Shown here in pieces: positions 11,991 through 23,500 of a stretch of 64,000 bases of DNA. Each line of letters begins with the position of its first letter. Positions within the stretch are counted from its first letter, which is position 1. The DNA comes from Symsagittifera roscoffensis (taxonomy: Eukaryota > Xenacoelomorpha > Acoela > Convolutidae), in the NCBI RefSeq assembly GCF_963678635.1, contig NC_087070.1, positions 5,612,539-5,676,538 of the forward strand. The letters run 5' to 3'. The notes beneath the pieces are model-generated. The model was not told where the DNA came from and ran no database searches. It saw only the letters and a program-made list of their open reading frames with translations. Both the position numbers and the translations under genes were made by a program.

Positions 11991-12039
11991 CATTGCTTTA
12001 CTTGACCGAGGCTGTATGAAAACTATATCTTCAACTGGA

Positions 12040-12335
12040 ATTCAATTTTTGTAAGAATTTTGCAAATTGAAGGCAAATCTCGCAAAAAAGCAAAAAAAAA
12101 TGTTCTTGACACATTTCTTAAGGAATGCGGTCGAATATCTTTTCAGAACATTTTAAACAGATGATTGATATACTTAAATTTCTATAAACATTTTTATTAG
12201 AAAGCTTAGAGTGCAACATACAGCTTTTTTTCTTAAAATTGGAATTCAAATCTTGTAAAAAATTTTGCAAATTGAAAGCAAATTTTGCAAGAAAAAAGCA
12301 AGAAACCTTTTGTTCTTGTCACATTTCTTGCAAGA
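12040..12335. repeat. About 200-bp spaced duplication
   Basis: GGAATTCAA...TTGTAA followed by ATTTTGCAAATTGAA, a GCAAA-rich run and TGTTCTTG(A/T)CACATTTCTT appears near 12040 and again near 12241. The two copies have clearly diverged. Confidence 0.6.
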
Positions 12336-13104
12336 TTTGCATTCGATTTAATTTGCTTAAGGCTTCCTCAACCATTTTTTATCAGCGCCGATAAAACTTC
12401 CACACGCAGATTTTGCATATGCTGGTTTGAACGCTTAAAAAATTCTCTAAATATTTATAAAGTTTGAAATATATAATCGATTTTAAAAAAAAAGTTTTTT
12501 TTTCAACGATTTGCGAACCTTAGAGAGACTGCTATGCTCGCTTAAATTAACTGAATGGTAACAGTTAGCTTTGTTGCTTCTTTTCGATTTATTATAACAG
12601 TTTTTTGAAGTCGGGAAGCTCTTTTTTTATTCAATAGTGGTATTAAAAATTGTTTTGTTCTGCAAATCAGTTTTGGAAATTGACAGATAACCGTAGGCTT
12701 AAAACAACGTCTGCTTTTTGAATTGATTTGACTTATGTATGAATGAACTTGGTTTACTTCTCCTGCGGCTCCAAGCACATGATTGGTCAAGACATAATCT
12801 AGAATAGGTGTGTAGTTTAAGTGAAAACGAACATAAAAGACGAATTTTAAAGCATAAAATACAGACGAAGAATGAGAGTTTGGCAATTTGACGAATTTTT
12901 TTTTCGGTATTTTAACTACTGTTTGTCATATCAATAGCGTGCAAATTTTTTCAAAAGATCACCTTTGCTTCATGTTTACTGCAGCAATTTATGGCTAACC
13001 AAATTGTACATTTTTCTAAAAACGCTTTTTGGCGCCATCAAATATTAAAGCGATTTGCTATACAGAACACACGCAAATTAGCATTTTTTCCTAACAATTG
13101 CTTG

Positions 13105-13530
13105 AGGCACGTTAGCGTGCCGAGGTGGGGGAGGGGGGGGGGGACGAGCGCAGTTCTCAATTCTGGTCGCCAAATTTTTTCAAAGGGCCACCATTTGGTA
13201 TAACTTTAAGACATCCGTTTTTGGCTGATCAACCTCAAAGTTTTTCTAATAGCGCCTTCGGCGCCAAAATAATTAATTTTAAGGGGGAGCACGCGCCCAA
13301 GAAACGCAATATTTTTTGGTAAACAATTTCCAAAAAAAGCCTTAAAACGTGTTGTTTGAAAAATTGCCTGCTGTGCCGAAAATTTTTGACAAAATAGGGT
13401 CGTAATATTATTGTCGGAGAGCTCGGAAAATCAAATTGATCGACCTAAAAAAGGTCCGCAAAACTTTCAAAACTTTTTCGAAAAATCGCCCCATCTTAGA
13501 AAAACTTCTGCGAGCGCCACTGTTGAGGCA
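13105..13530. mobile_element. Diverged R2 MITE copy
   Basis: Same order of features as the complete copy at 7865: a G-run, CACCATTTGGTATAACTT-like sequence, a GCGCCTTCGGCGCC palindrome, AAGGGGGAGCACGCGC, and GACCTAAAAAAGGTCCGC near the far end. Terminal repeats are degraded. Confidence 0.6.
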
Positions 13531-13971
13531 GCAAACAATTTGCCAAACATCGTCATTCTGTGTTTTTGGTAGAGCTCAAAAATTGTTCGGATTTTTTTTT
13601 TCAGAAAACCGCACCCTCTACGACAAATGATATTTGGTACGAATCTTTTTCTGTGTTAAATACCTGAACTTGAGAAAATTTTGTTTCAAATTTATAGTTT
13701 CGATTTGACTTTTACTCGTCGGTGCGTGAGTGTTCAGATAGTTAGATTACAGGGAGGAAAAAGATTCATTTGGTCTAGCGAGCGCAGTTCAATATTGGTT
13801 TCATTGGACAATACCCGTCTTAAGAAAATAAAAATTATTTGGGATCAACCGTGCAATCCTCCTCTTCTAAATGACCTACCCTAGAATGCCCTCCCCACGC
13901 ATGTATCAATTTTGAAAAATATTTCTGTATAAAATATGCATTTTATACAAACGCGCGAATAAAATTGGGTT

Positions 13972-14608
13972 TTTGTTCCGATTTTTGTAACAAAGTTAAC
14001 GGAATATTTGTGCTCAAGTGGTTTGTTCTTCAGACAAATTTCAGTTTTTTGTATATCTTTCAAAAGGTATTGTTGTCCTGAGCTTAAGTTTGAAAAGATA
14101 TTCCACGTGTGATTATTTTTCGTAAAGTTATGGGGGTTTACAGATTGCCAATTTGGTCAATTTGGGACAATTAACGCGCGATATATTTCGCGCTTTTAGC
14201 GCGTAAGCGGATGTTTAATCCGTCTTAGAAATCGTTTCATATTGGTTGAAGGATGCTTTTTTCGTAAAGTTATGGGGGTTTAGAGATGGCCACTTTGGCC
14301 AATTTGGGACAGTTAATTCTCGATATATTTTGCGCTATTAGCTCGCAAGCGGATGTCTAATTCGTCACAGTACTCGTTTCAAATTGGTTGAAGGAAGCTT
14401 CTTTGCCATAATTGATTTTTACTAGGAGCGAAACCTATCGCCTTGTTCTTCATATGACGTTTGGAGGGATGATTTTCCCAAAAAATCTAAATTTAGAAAA
14501 AACATTCGCTTTATTTCATAAGCTTTATTTTTTTAATGTTATTACTGCTGCATAGATCTCAAGAGACTCTCGGAACATTCATAGCTTTGCCCTGATATGG
14601 CAGTCTTG
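13972..14608 (+). repeat. Dispersed repeat R1, copy 5 with internal duplication
   Basis: Starts TTGTTCCGATTTTTG and ends GCTTTGCCCTGATATGGCAGTCTTG. The block containing TTTTTCGTAAAGTTATGGGG and GTCAATTTGGGACA is present twice in tandem (about 14110-14250 and 14255-14400), which makes this copy longer than the others. Confidence 0.65.
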
Positions 14609-16152
14609 TTACATTTTTATATAGGATTGTAACTTTATGCTGTCAACTACACATACTAATGTTTTAATTCAATTTTCTTTTGCAATACGGTCAATTTTGA
14701 ATTAATCTAGATTCATTCTAAATTAATCTAAATTAATCGGTCAATTTAGAATTAACCTTACACAGAATCATCTTTCTCCCCCGTAAATCGATTTAAGTAT
14801 GGGGGAAGTACATTTTACGGTTGATCCGTTAACTTCAGTGACTAAAGAGCTCATTGACTTCAACGACTGAAGTGCTCATTGACTTCAATAGAATTTTTTT
14901 TTTGACAAAAACTAGTTTGTTTTTTAATTAAATATGCCAGTTCGTGATTGTTCTAAGTCTTTTCCAGATGCTATTTTGAAAAAAAAGTTATTTTGAAAAT
15001 TATCACCACTGTAGGTGGACTGCATTACAAAGAACAAGTTGAACATGAAACAAGTAGCTAGTTACAAAAAAATATCACCATTTGTTGGTTTGATTTTTTT
15101 CTCACCTTTTTTGCCGTAAAACGAGGCCAACTTGTAATTGTATAAACGCACAGATCTGTGGAACCCAAAAAAAATTTAAGCATGATAATTTTTTTGCCGA
15201 ATTCCTTTTTTTTTAAAGTTGCTTACACATGCTTAATTTTTGCGAAATTCACGAACAAATATGTTGTTACTTAAAATGTGTCGTTTCATAAAATGTATCC
15301 CGGAATCCGCAGCAAGCGACTAGATTAAGGCAGGGAGCAAAAAAAGCAAAGCATTGAGCTAGCATTTGGAGCTGCATCGAGTCTTAAAAATTTGTCTTCG
15401 GGTTCCAACACAAAAAAAAAACGTCCAAAAAAGACTGGTTGCGGATTTCAGTTAAGCGTCGAAAATCTAAAGTTTGGTATGAAATGGGCAGCATTTTACA
15501 GCATATAAAGTCTTGGGCGTTTTTTCACATTCGATACTTGGTGATGAATAATTTATATTCATAATGAGTATTATAAACGGTGCTTGAGAACAGTATCTTG
15601 TTATTCTTTTTTCGACCTCTCGCAAAAGAGTGGGGCGGAACTATGACGTACAATGAGCTGTTTCAGCCAATTTTGACAACATCGAAGTAATTTCCCAGAT
15701 GTTTGTATATAATTTTAATCATAGCCCTATCAATTGTGAATATGATTCTAAAAATTAATCAGTGTCGAAAAAAAGCGTCTAAACAAATTTTTATACTTTT
15801 AAGGCCAAATTTCAACTGTTTTCAGGTTGAACATTACTGCCTCACTGACGCAACACAGTTATACTTATCTGTAACTTTTTTAAAAACAATTTGGAGCTCA
15901 AATTCAACGTACTAGTGCTTCTGATGAAACTAACGAAAAGACTGCAGAAGTTCAAAAAAATACTTTCGACCCTATAAATCTCCGAATTTTTTGTAATGTA
16001 AATCAAAAAACTTCTGAACAGTTTTCACTTAAGCAGGGGTGCACTTCCAGGGTGGTATCTCATTTTTCGAGGGTGGGGGTACTTATTTTTTTTTGAAAAA
16101 TGAGTCCTTTTTCTCTATTCTGTCTATTGCATTTGAAAGATGTCTATGCTTA
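14609..16152. other. Intron of receptor A, no feature seen
   Basis: AT-rich sequence without exon-like, GC-enriched blocks. A 12-14-base word around CATTGACTTCAA is repeated near 14850-14885. Nothing else can be supported. Confidence 0.4.
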
Positions 16153-16660
16153 TTGTTCCGATTTTCGAAGAAAGTGACAGAATATTTGCGTGCTCGGTTG
16201 GTTTTTTTTTCTCCAGACAAGTTTCGACTTTTTGAATAGCAATTTTTGACGGAACATTTTTATATCAGCCTAAAATGTATGGCTGTCCCGAGCTAAAGTT
16301 AAAAAAATTATTTTACCGCTTATTATTTTTCGTTAAGTTACGAAGGTTTGAAAAGTGTCAATTTGCCCAATTTGGGATAATTAACGCGTTATAAGTTTTT
16401 TGCGATAAACGCGTAAGCGGAGATTAAATCGGTCTAAAATGAATTGAGGCATACTCATTGATAATAGTTCGCCCTATGCGAAACACATCACTTTGTTGTT
16501 TAGATAGCGTGTGCGGTGTGTAATTTTCACAAAAAAATGAAAGTTAAAAATATTCATTTTTTTAAAGTTTCATCAATTTTTTTAAAAAGCGAATACTAAT
16601 CCATATGCCTTAAAGAACAGTCCTGATACGAGGGGCTTTGGCCTGATACGAGCAGTCTTG
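16153..16660 (+). repeat. Dispersed repeat R1, copy 6
   Basis: Starts TTGTTCCGATTTTCGAAG and ends GCCTGATACGAGCAGTCTTG. Same internal order as copy 4, more diverged. Confidence 0.65.
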
Positions 16661-16736
16661 TGCTTTAATGAGACTAATTACACTTGCGAAGCAAAGTGTA
16701 TTAAGATTATTAGGTTAGAAACTATTTACAAGCTAC

Positions 16737-16900
16737 CATAGTTTTGCTAATAACATGCTCCGAGATACCAATCAGTTTGAAAGACACATTTTATCGCGTT
16801 CTTTACCCTTGCGACCAGCAGGCGTTTTTAAATTGGAATTTAGTTTTTTTTCAAGGTTAATTATTTAGTAGCAAATCTTTTGATTCCTTTAATAGCTTGA
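16737..16900. repeat. Dispersed repeat R3, copy 2
   Basis: Second copy of the segment at 9155-9300. It keeps CCATAGTTTTGCTAATAAC-like and GATACCAATCAGTTT-like words in the same order. Confidence 0.5.
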
Positions 16901-17009
16901 TTTAATTAATTTATTTAGATGAAGCCTAATTTATTAAATGCATCATTAATGAAGTCTAATTAAGTTATAAGTTCGCTAATCATAATAAATCCTCTTCAGA
17001 CCAATTGTC

Positions 17010-17290
17010 TGTGCCACATGCAAACTTTTGAAAAAACAGGCAACAAAGAGACGTTTTTCTGGGGCGTGCTCATCTCCCCCTGAAAACTAGTACAATTTAG
17101 CGGCAAAGACGCCTGTAGAAATTTTTTTGGGTCTGTTGATTTTCCGAGCTCACCCAAAGCCCTAAAAAGACCCCGTTTTGGCCAAATTTTGTTGCGCCGC
17201 AGGCAATATTTTGAAAAAACAGGCAAAAAAGGCGTTTTAGTCACTTTTTAAAAAATTGCGTTTTTTCAGCGCGCTTCCCCCTCAAAATTA
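17010..17290. mobile_element. Partial R2 MITE
   Basis: Contains features of the R2 family (GGCGTTTT, GCGCGCTTCCCCCTCAAAATTAGTAT and TTTTCCGAGCTCACCC-type words) in the orientation seen at 60195. No terminal repeats or target duplication are preserved. It lies about 125 bp before the ECL1/TM3 exon of receptor A. Confidence 0.5.
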
Positions 17291-17415
17291 GTATATATTG
17301 AAGCTTCTAAATATTGAACTTAGTATTGGGGCACATAATGAATTCCCTGAAGAAGAAACAACCACCCCCTCCCAGGATTCTTTTTGGTTCATTTGTTACT
17401 CTTGTTTGCTTCCAG

Positions 17416-17520
17416 GTGTGGTTCTTCGGCCGACTGTGTGGCCCCATTCTGGCAGCTGTGTCCACCTGTCTCAACTACTCCACGTGGCTAACTGTCATCA
17501 TGACTGCCGACAAACTCAGG
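17416..17520 (+). CDS. Receptor A, ECL1 and TM3 exon
   Basis: Thirty-five codons, phase 0 at both ends. Acceptor GCTTCCAG, donor GTGAGT. The translation begins VWFFGRLCG: the WxFG motif of extracellular loop 1 and the conserved TM3 cysteine (3.25) that disulphide-bonds with ECL2. It continues through TM3 and ends TADKLR. The position normally held by the DRY triad is D-K-L, so the arginine at 3.50 is replaced by lysine and the tyrosine by leucine. This is unusual for a functional class A receptor. The exon is distinctly GC-richer than the surrounding intron. Confidence 0.9.
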
Positions 17521-17888
17521 GTGAGTCATCATTAAGATAAAAGCATCCAGCATTTTTAAATAACCCACTCCTCCATAAGACTAAAAACAACTCATCTCTT
17601 TATAATTACCCCCCTTGCTCCTTTATTATCTGGTAAAATACATACATCCCTAAAAAGAATCCTTTCTAATCTTTGTAAAAAACATATCCATTTTTGCAAT
17701 GAGTGAAGGGGTGATTAATCTAAAAGATCTAGAGCAACAACCGCAGCAGCACATATTCATTAGGGAAACACTTAGTGAAAAACCGGTCTTTATGTTTGAG
17801 GTCAAATGTGTTTGAGGTCAAATGTGTTTGAGGGAAAATGTGCCTCATTCGTTATTTTTGATCACGTCGCGACATGTTTGATTGACAG

Positions 17889-18026
17889 GTGTTAGTGGAC
17901 CCGTTCAACAAACTCAGTTTCCGAATCTGGCACGGGAAAGTACTTAGTCTCGCTGTGTTCGTGGTGGTCGCTGTGGTCTCTTCTGGAACTATGGCCGCAT
18001 CAATATCAAGAGTCACCACGGTTGAG
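17889..18026 (+). CDS. Receptor A, ICL2 and TM4 exon
   Basis: Forty-six codons, phase 0 to phase 0. Acceptor TTGACAG, donor GTAGGC. It starts VLVDPFNKLSF, the intracellular loop 2 with the expected proline shortly after the DRY position. It continues into the hydrophobic TM4 (VLSLAVFVVVAVVSSG) and the start of ECL2. TM4 lacks the usual tryptophan. It joins in frame with the exon before and the exon after. Confidence 0.9.
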
Positions 18027-18149
18027 GTAGGCCACCATTTAGTTGACAATTTTTGATCACATTTCCGATGCCTCGAGGTATTTGTCTTCAAGTATTACGA
18101 TAGGCGCACAATTTTTTGTCTGTATGTTTCTGGATCCCAGAGACAAGCC

Positions 18150-18650
18150 TTTTAATATGCTCTAAAACGTAAGTGGATTCCACTTACAAAATTTCTGTGG
18201 ATTCTGCGTAGAACAATTTGTAACGTAATTTTGTCGGCACAATAGTTTTGTTGCGGATTCCGCAACAAGCAAATTTATGTATTCCACAAAAGTAATTGGA
18301 TTTTTGCAAATTTTTGCGGACTCCGCCAACAAGTTGCAAATTCCGCTTACAATTTGCGGATTCCACGGCAACTTAAGATTACTAAACACATGTATTATTG
18401 TTTGTTTATGGATTCCCTAAACTGTTCCGGAATTTTGTTTGTTCAACTTTATGGATTCCGCAAAGCTGTACGTTTTAGAGCAATTTTGAGCAATACAGTA
18501 TTTAGCTATTAGCCCGTGGAATTCAAAACAGCGAAGAAGATCAAAGAAAAACAGCAAAATTGCCGATTCGGCAACAATTCTGTTATTGGCCTGCTGCGGA
18601 ATCCGCATACAATTCACAAAATGCACAGTTTGGCCTCGCAATTTGTGTGT
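18150..18650. repeat. Patch rich in GCGGATTCCGC-type palindromes
   Basis: Words such as TTGCGGATTCCGCAA, GTGGATTCC and ATTCCGC recur about a dozen times with irregular spacing, on both strands. Intronic; function unknown. Confidence 0.6.
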
Positions 18651-19063
18651 TTTAGTTTTTTTATTACTTTTTTTCTATGCAAAAAAAATCAGGTATCACA
18701 AAAATTTTTCAGAATGGGTTAAGTGATATATCCGGACAAATTTTTCAACCGTAATTTGAATGACCCTAATTCTTCGAACAATTATAAAAAATTTTTTATC
18801 AAAGCCGCGAAAAATGTTTAGTAAAACTAGTTTTCAAAGCTTTATTTAAAATTTTTTTGGAAAATTTTAAAAACGGAAATTATGGAAAAATTTATAATTT
18901 TTTTGGAAATGCTCTTTGTTTTTTTTTCAAGCTTTTAAATGCCATGCCAAAATTTTGGTGGTCGGAACCTTCTGTTCTTTTAAAATTAGATTTCGATTAT
19001 TTACCTCTCATTTGAAGAATGTCCAGAGCTCCTGCTAGAAGAGTTTTTATTACTCATCAAGAG

Positions 19064-19083
19064 CCCCCCCCCCCCCCCCCCCC
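19064..19083. repeat. C20 homopolymer
   Basis: Uninterrupted run of 20 C in the intron. The length may be imprecise in the assembly. Confidence 0.9.
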
Positions 19084-19395
19084 AAAGCCATTTTCTGTAA
19101 TAGTCTTTAGGTAAATAATTCACGCTTCAAACTTCTGTGCTACTTGCCAGCAATTAGATAATCTTGCTGTTAAGACCAAGAACCAAATCTTGTTACGATG
19201 ATGGCGTGATGTACCTCATCAAGCCCCCTAACTAATTAATAAATAACATAAAAATCTTTGAAAAAAAAATTTATAAAAAAAAAAATTTTTTTTTTGATTT
19301 TTGGCTTTAATTTATTTGGCTATAAAATTTAGCGTTACCGGAACATTCTGCGCTACTTCCAGACCAATCATTATTTTTTTCTTCGCTTTGTACAG

Positions 19396-19550
19396 GTGGG
19401 CGGTGAGGTGATCGAGGGCTACGAGTGTTTCTCCGACTACGGGCGACTCTCTCCGAGCATGGGTGTGGTGGTGATCCTGTCCGAGATCCTCCCCGGCGCC
19501 TTCCTTCCCTTCGTCACTCTACTAGCACTCAACAGCATCACTTACTGGAG
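19396..19550 (+). CDS. Receptor A, ECL2 and TM5 exon
   Basis: 155 bp: 51 codons plus two bases (phase 2 end). Acceptor TTGTACAG, donor GTAATT. The translation starts VGGEVIEGYECFSDYG, with the conserved ECL2 cysteine. TM5 follows (MGVVVILSEILPGAFLPFV), including the TM5 proline, and the exon ends ITYWR. The next recognisable exon (35893) needs a preceding phase of one base. The direct junction is therefore out of frame by one unless a short exon or sequence change is involved. The following intron is 16.3 kb and filled by two retrotransposons. Confidence 0.88.
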
Positions 19551-19823
19551 GTAATTAATATTTTTCGCATAATAAACCAAATTTTCATCTCAAATTTGAT
19601 AAAAACAATGGATTATAATGGATTTTTATTCCTATTTTAATGTCTAAGTGCAATATGGGAACCGATTATATTGACAATAGTTTAGAGCAGAAAACATTTT
19701 CCTTTTTCTTAGATAGGACCCGCAGTGAGGTTCAATGGATAATAATCGATTATAATCGATATTCGTGGTCAAAAATGTTGCCATTATAATAGATTGTAAT
19801 TTTACTTTGGGACCACGCAATCG

Positions 19824-19828
19824 ATTAT
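19824..19828. repeat. BEL target-site duplication, left
   Basis: ATTAT, matching 28591-28595 at the other end of the element. Confidence 0.85.
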
Positions 19829-20265
19829 TATAATAATTGGGTAAATTACCTGAGGAGAGTAGTACACCAATTGTTAGTAAGGGTAGTTTTAAGGGTTGAG
19901 TCAAAGGAGTTCCATGCAGTTGGGCATCAGTTGAGTAAGTACATGAAAAATAATACAATAGTAAATCAGGGATAAAACTAAGGTAAATATAATATCATAA
20001 ATAGGGATATTATATTACATGGTACGGGGAATACTAAAAGGCGAACGTTAGAAAAGGGGAACTGTTAATAAGGGGGTTATTCAGAAAAGTTGATATTAAT
20101 CCCGAGTTTTCGTATAAATTGAAACATTGTTTTACCTGAAAGTTTGTCATTTCCTTGTAAGTCATGCTGTTTTTGAAAAGTTGAGAAAAAACGAGTGAGT
20201 CAGCTTGGCTGTAATGTCAAAAGTCAAGTTGAGAGAAAGGTGACCTTAATTGTTTACAATTAACA
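19829..20265 (-). repeat. BEL 3' LTR
   Basis: 437 bp. On the element strand it starts TGTTAATTGT and ends AATTATTATA. It differs from the 5' LTR by one missing A and one substitution. Confidence 0.93.
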
Positions 20266-20278
20266 CCCGCCCACATTT
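20266..20278 (-). other. BEL polypurine tract
   Basis: On the minus strand, AAATGTGGGCGGG lies directly before the 3' LTR start TGTTAATTG. Purine-rich with two interruptions; identified by position. Confidence 0.6.
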
Positions 20279-20520
20279 GCAGAGCTTGCAAATAAAGTAT
20301 TGAATAAAATAGTAAGGATACGGTAAAATACAAAGATAAGGGAACCAGTAGATAAGGGAACCAGAAATTGTTCTTTTTTCGTCTTCATCTTGGTTTGTCT
20401 ATCGTTGAGCTGATTGTCTTAGTTGAATTGAAGAGTCGTAGATTTGTTCATCTTTGTCGAGTTGATATGTTGAAGGCTGAGTTGCGTGATTATTTGGTTG
20501 GTTAGCTATTTGGAGCTTGG

Positions 20521-23500
20521 TTACTGCGAAACTGGGAAAACGCGGCTCAATTTGACCACAGGTCGAACTTTGAATCCAGTTGGCGTTTTCAGCTTCACTG
20601 AGCGGACTATTCCATCTTGTCCAGGAAAGGTTTCCACCACTTTAGCAAGAGGCCACAGTCCACGAGGTGTAGAATCCTCCAACATCCAGACCATGTCGTC
20701 GGGTTGCAAATTGGAAGTCGCAGAAGTCCACTTTGATCGTTTCTGCTGACCTGGTAAGTACTCTCGAAGAAAGCGATTCCAGAAGTGATCTGCGAGTAGT
20801 TGGGATGCTTTCCATGATTTTGACAGAGATAAATCCTTGTCCTTGAAGATACCAGGCGGTAAATTTGGAGTTCCACGACCAAGAAGGAAATGGTTGGGAG
20901 TGAGAGGCAGATCATCTTTGATGTCGTCAGACACATTGGTTAAAGGTCGTGAATTCATGGTTGATTCAATTTCGGTCGTGAAAGTAGCCAGTGTTTCATA
21001 GGAGAGTGTTCTTGATCCGATGACTTTGTACAGGGAAAGTTTAAATATCTGAACTAGTCGTTCCCAAGAACCACCAAAATGAGGGGCCGCAGGAGGGTTG
21101 AATTTCCATTCGAGTGATACGTCCAGCTGATTGATGCTTTCCACAAATTCTTTGTTCTTCTCCAAGTTGTCTAGACATTTCTTCAGCTCAGAATTGGAGC
21201 CCACAAAACTTGTCCCACAATCAGAAACCATTTTCGATGGTTTTCCTCGCCGGGCAAAAAAGCGTCTGATACAAAGAAGAGTGCTGTCTGTCGATAGTCC
21301 TAATGAGATTTCAAGATGCACAGCTCTGATCACTAAGCATGTGAACAGTAAAATATACGCTTGGTATTGTGTTCCTTGAAGGATGATGGGAAAAGGTCCA
21401 ACGTAGTCCAATCCAGTCGTTGCAAAAGGAAAATGATTTTTTGATGGCAGTCGATCAATTGGAAGATCTGACATCTGAGGGTAGTCGACTTGTTGTTGCA
21501 TTCTTCTGCAGGGTATACAACTGTGTATGATACTTTTCAGCATGACGCGGCAGCGAAGAATCCAGTAGTTTTCCTGTGCTATGGCAATTGCTTGTTCCTT
21601 TCCGCAGTGGGAATGTAGAACATGGATGTTAGCTAACAGCAGGCGAACATTGGGGTTTTCACCAGCGAGAATGATTGCATATCTAGCTGATAGCATGATA
21701 GGGGCACGCGTGAGACGTCCATGAGAACGCAGGATACCGAAGTTGTCCACAAACGGTGCTAATGTTCGAAGTCTACTTTTGCCTTCAATTGGTTTTTCTT
21801 TTTTGATGTCTGAAATTTCAGAGACAAAATCTGTCCTTTGGGCAGTTTTAATTATGAGAAAGTGCGATTTCGTTAGATGCAAGAGTTGAAGATCGACCTT
21901 CGACTGTTTGTTGATCTTCCGTTTGAGATTTTCTGCGAATAAGAAGCAGTATGCAACTGTCCGTATTAGTATTTTCCAGTTGCTGAAGCGTTTGATGTCA
22001 AATATAGGCTCAAATTTAGACTCTAATGAAGTAACGAATACAGGAATGTTCTCAAGCCGAATGTTTTCCTGTGAAGGCCATTGAGAAGAATCGTTCAACA
22101 GAAATTCCGGTCCTAGTAGCCACCGACAGCTTGAGGTCATTTCTAAAGCAATGTATCCTCTGGTACCGTCGTCAGCAGGATTTAGCAGAGTTGGAACGTG
22201 AAACCACTGTTCAGGTTTAGAAACGTCTAAAATTTTCTGAAGCCGATTAGCGACGAAAATTTTGTGTCGTATTTCAGGTGTTCGCAGCCAATACAAAACA
22301 GTAGTACTCTCAGACCAGAAATAAGTTTTTTCAACTTTGAGGTCAATTTCCTCTGAAACAAAGAGCGATAGTTGGGCAGCATATACTGCAGCTTGCAACT
22401 CGAGATTGGGAATTGTAACACGTTTCATAGGAGCGACTCTTGTCTTTCCTATTATAAACTTCAAAGATGTGGAGCCGTCGCTGTAGACTATTCTTAGGTA
22501 GCAAACAGCAGCGAGAGCGAATTCTGATGCATCACAAAACGTGTGAAGCTGGATTGAAGCAGGGTTTTCTTTATCAAAGAAGTTCCTTTGGAATGAAACA
22601 GTTTCGAAATTTTCCATTTCGTCTACCCAAAGTTTGAAATCGGGAAGTTTATCCGTGTCTAATGGAGTATCCCACTTAACACCTTGTGACCAAACAGATT
22701 GGAGAACTTTTCGAATCCGAATTGTCAATGGAGCCACTATTCCGAGTGGGTCAAATAAAGAAGCGGTATACTTCAGGAGTTTCCGTTGCGTAGCAATGCC
22801 AATACGTAGAATTTTTACAAACTTTTTGTTATCGATGAAGTAGCAGTCAGTGTTGGTATTCCAGTGAACACTGAGAACTCGTTGATGTTTAGGCGTTGGA
22901 TCATTAGGGCTGACTAAAATATTTGGATCAATTGAATCCAGGAATGGTTTACTGTTTGAGTTCCACTTATTTAAGTTGAACCCACCTCGAGATAAAGATC
23001 CTCGTAGTTGTGTCATTTGTTGGAGGGCTTCTTCTACCGTTGACGAAGTGACATACAAATCATCCATGTAGATATTCCGTTGAATGATTTCAGAAGCCAG
23101 AGGAAAGTCGTTTTTACTGTCTGATGCACATCGTCGTACTGCGTAGCAAGCCACGCATGGTGAGTCTGTGGCACCGAAAATGTGTCGTGTATATTCGTGA
23201 GTTTCTAATTTACCATTTTCTTTCCAAAGGTATCTTAGAAAAGGTCTATCCTTTGGGCTGACTAGCACTTGCATAAACATAGCATCTATGTCAGCAGATA
23301 TTGCTATTTTATTTTGTCGAAAGCGAATTATGAGACCTGTTAAGTTGCACAAAAGATCGGGCCCTTTGAGCAAACTCGAGTTGAGGGATTTACCCTGAAA
23401 AATGCTGGAAGCATTTGAGACTCGTCTAACTTTGTCTGATTTATTGACATTTGTCACTGGATGATGCGGCAAATACCAAGATTTGATTGCAGTGTCATGT

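Larger units (their letters stand above)
8270..13100. other. Intron of receptor A, repeat-rich, no exon seen
   Basis: AT-rich intronic DNA. It contains TAATCCATTATAAT-type words (8370-8940), a (TA)n tract, a short foldback at 10447-10566 and small local duplications near 11.8-12.3 kb. A minus-strand frame at 12542-12886 (114 codons) has no domain I recognise. Confidence 0.5.

Noticed and set aside
12542-12886. 114-codon minus-strand gene
   Set aside because: No domain, no splice context and AT-rich intronic surroundings; it may be chance.
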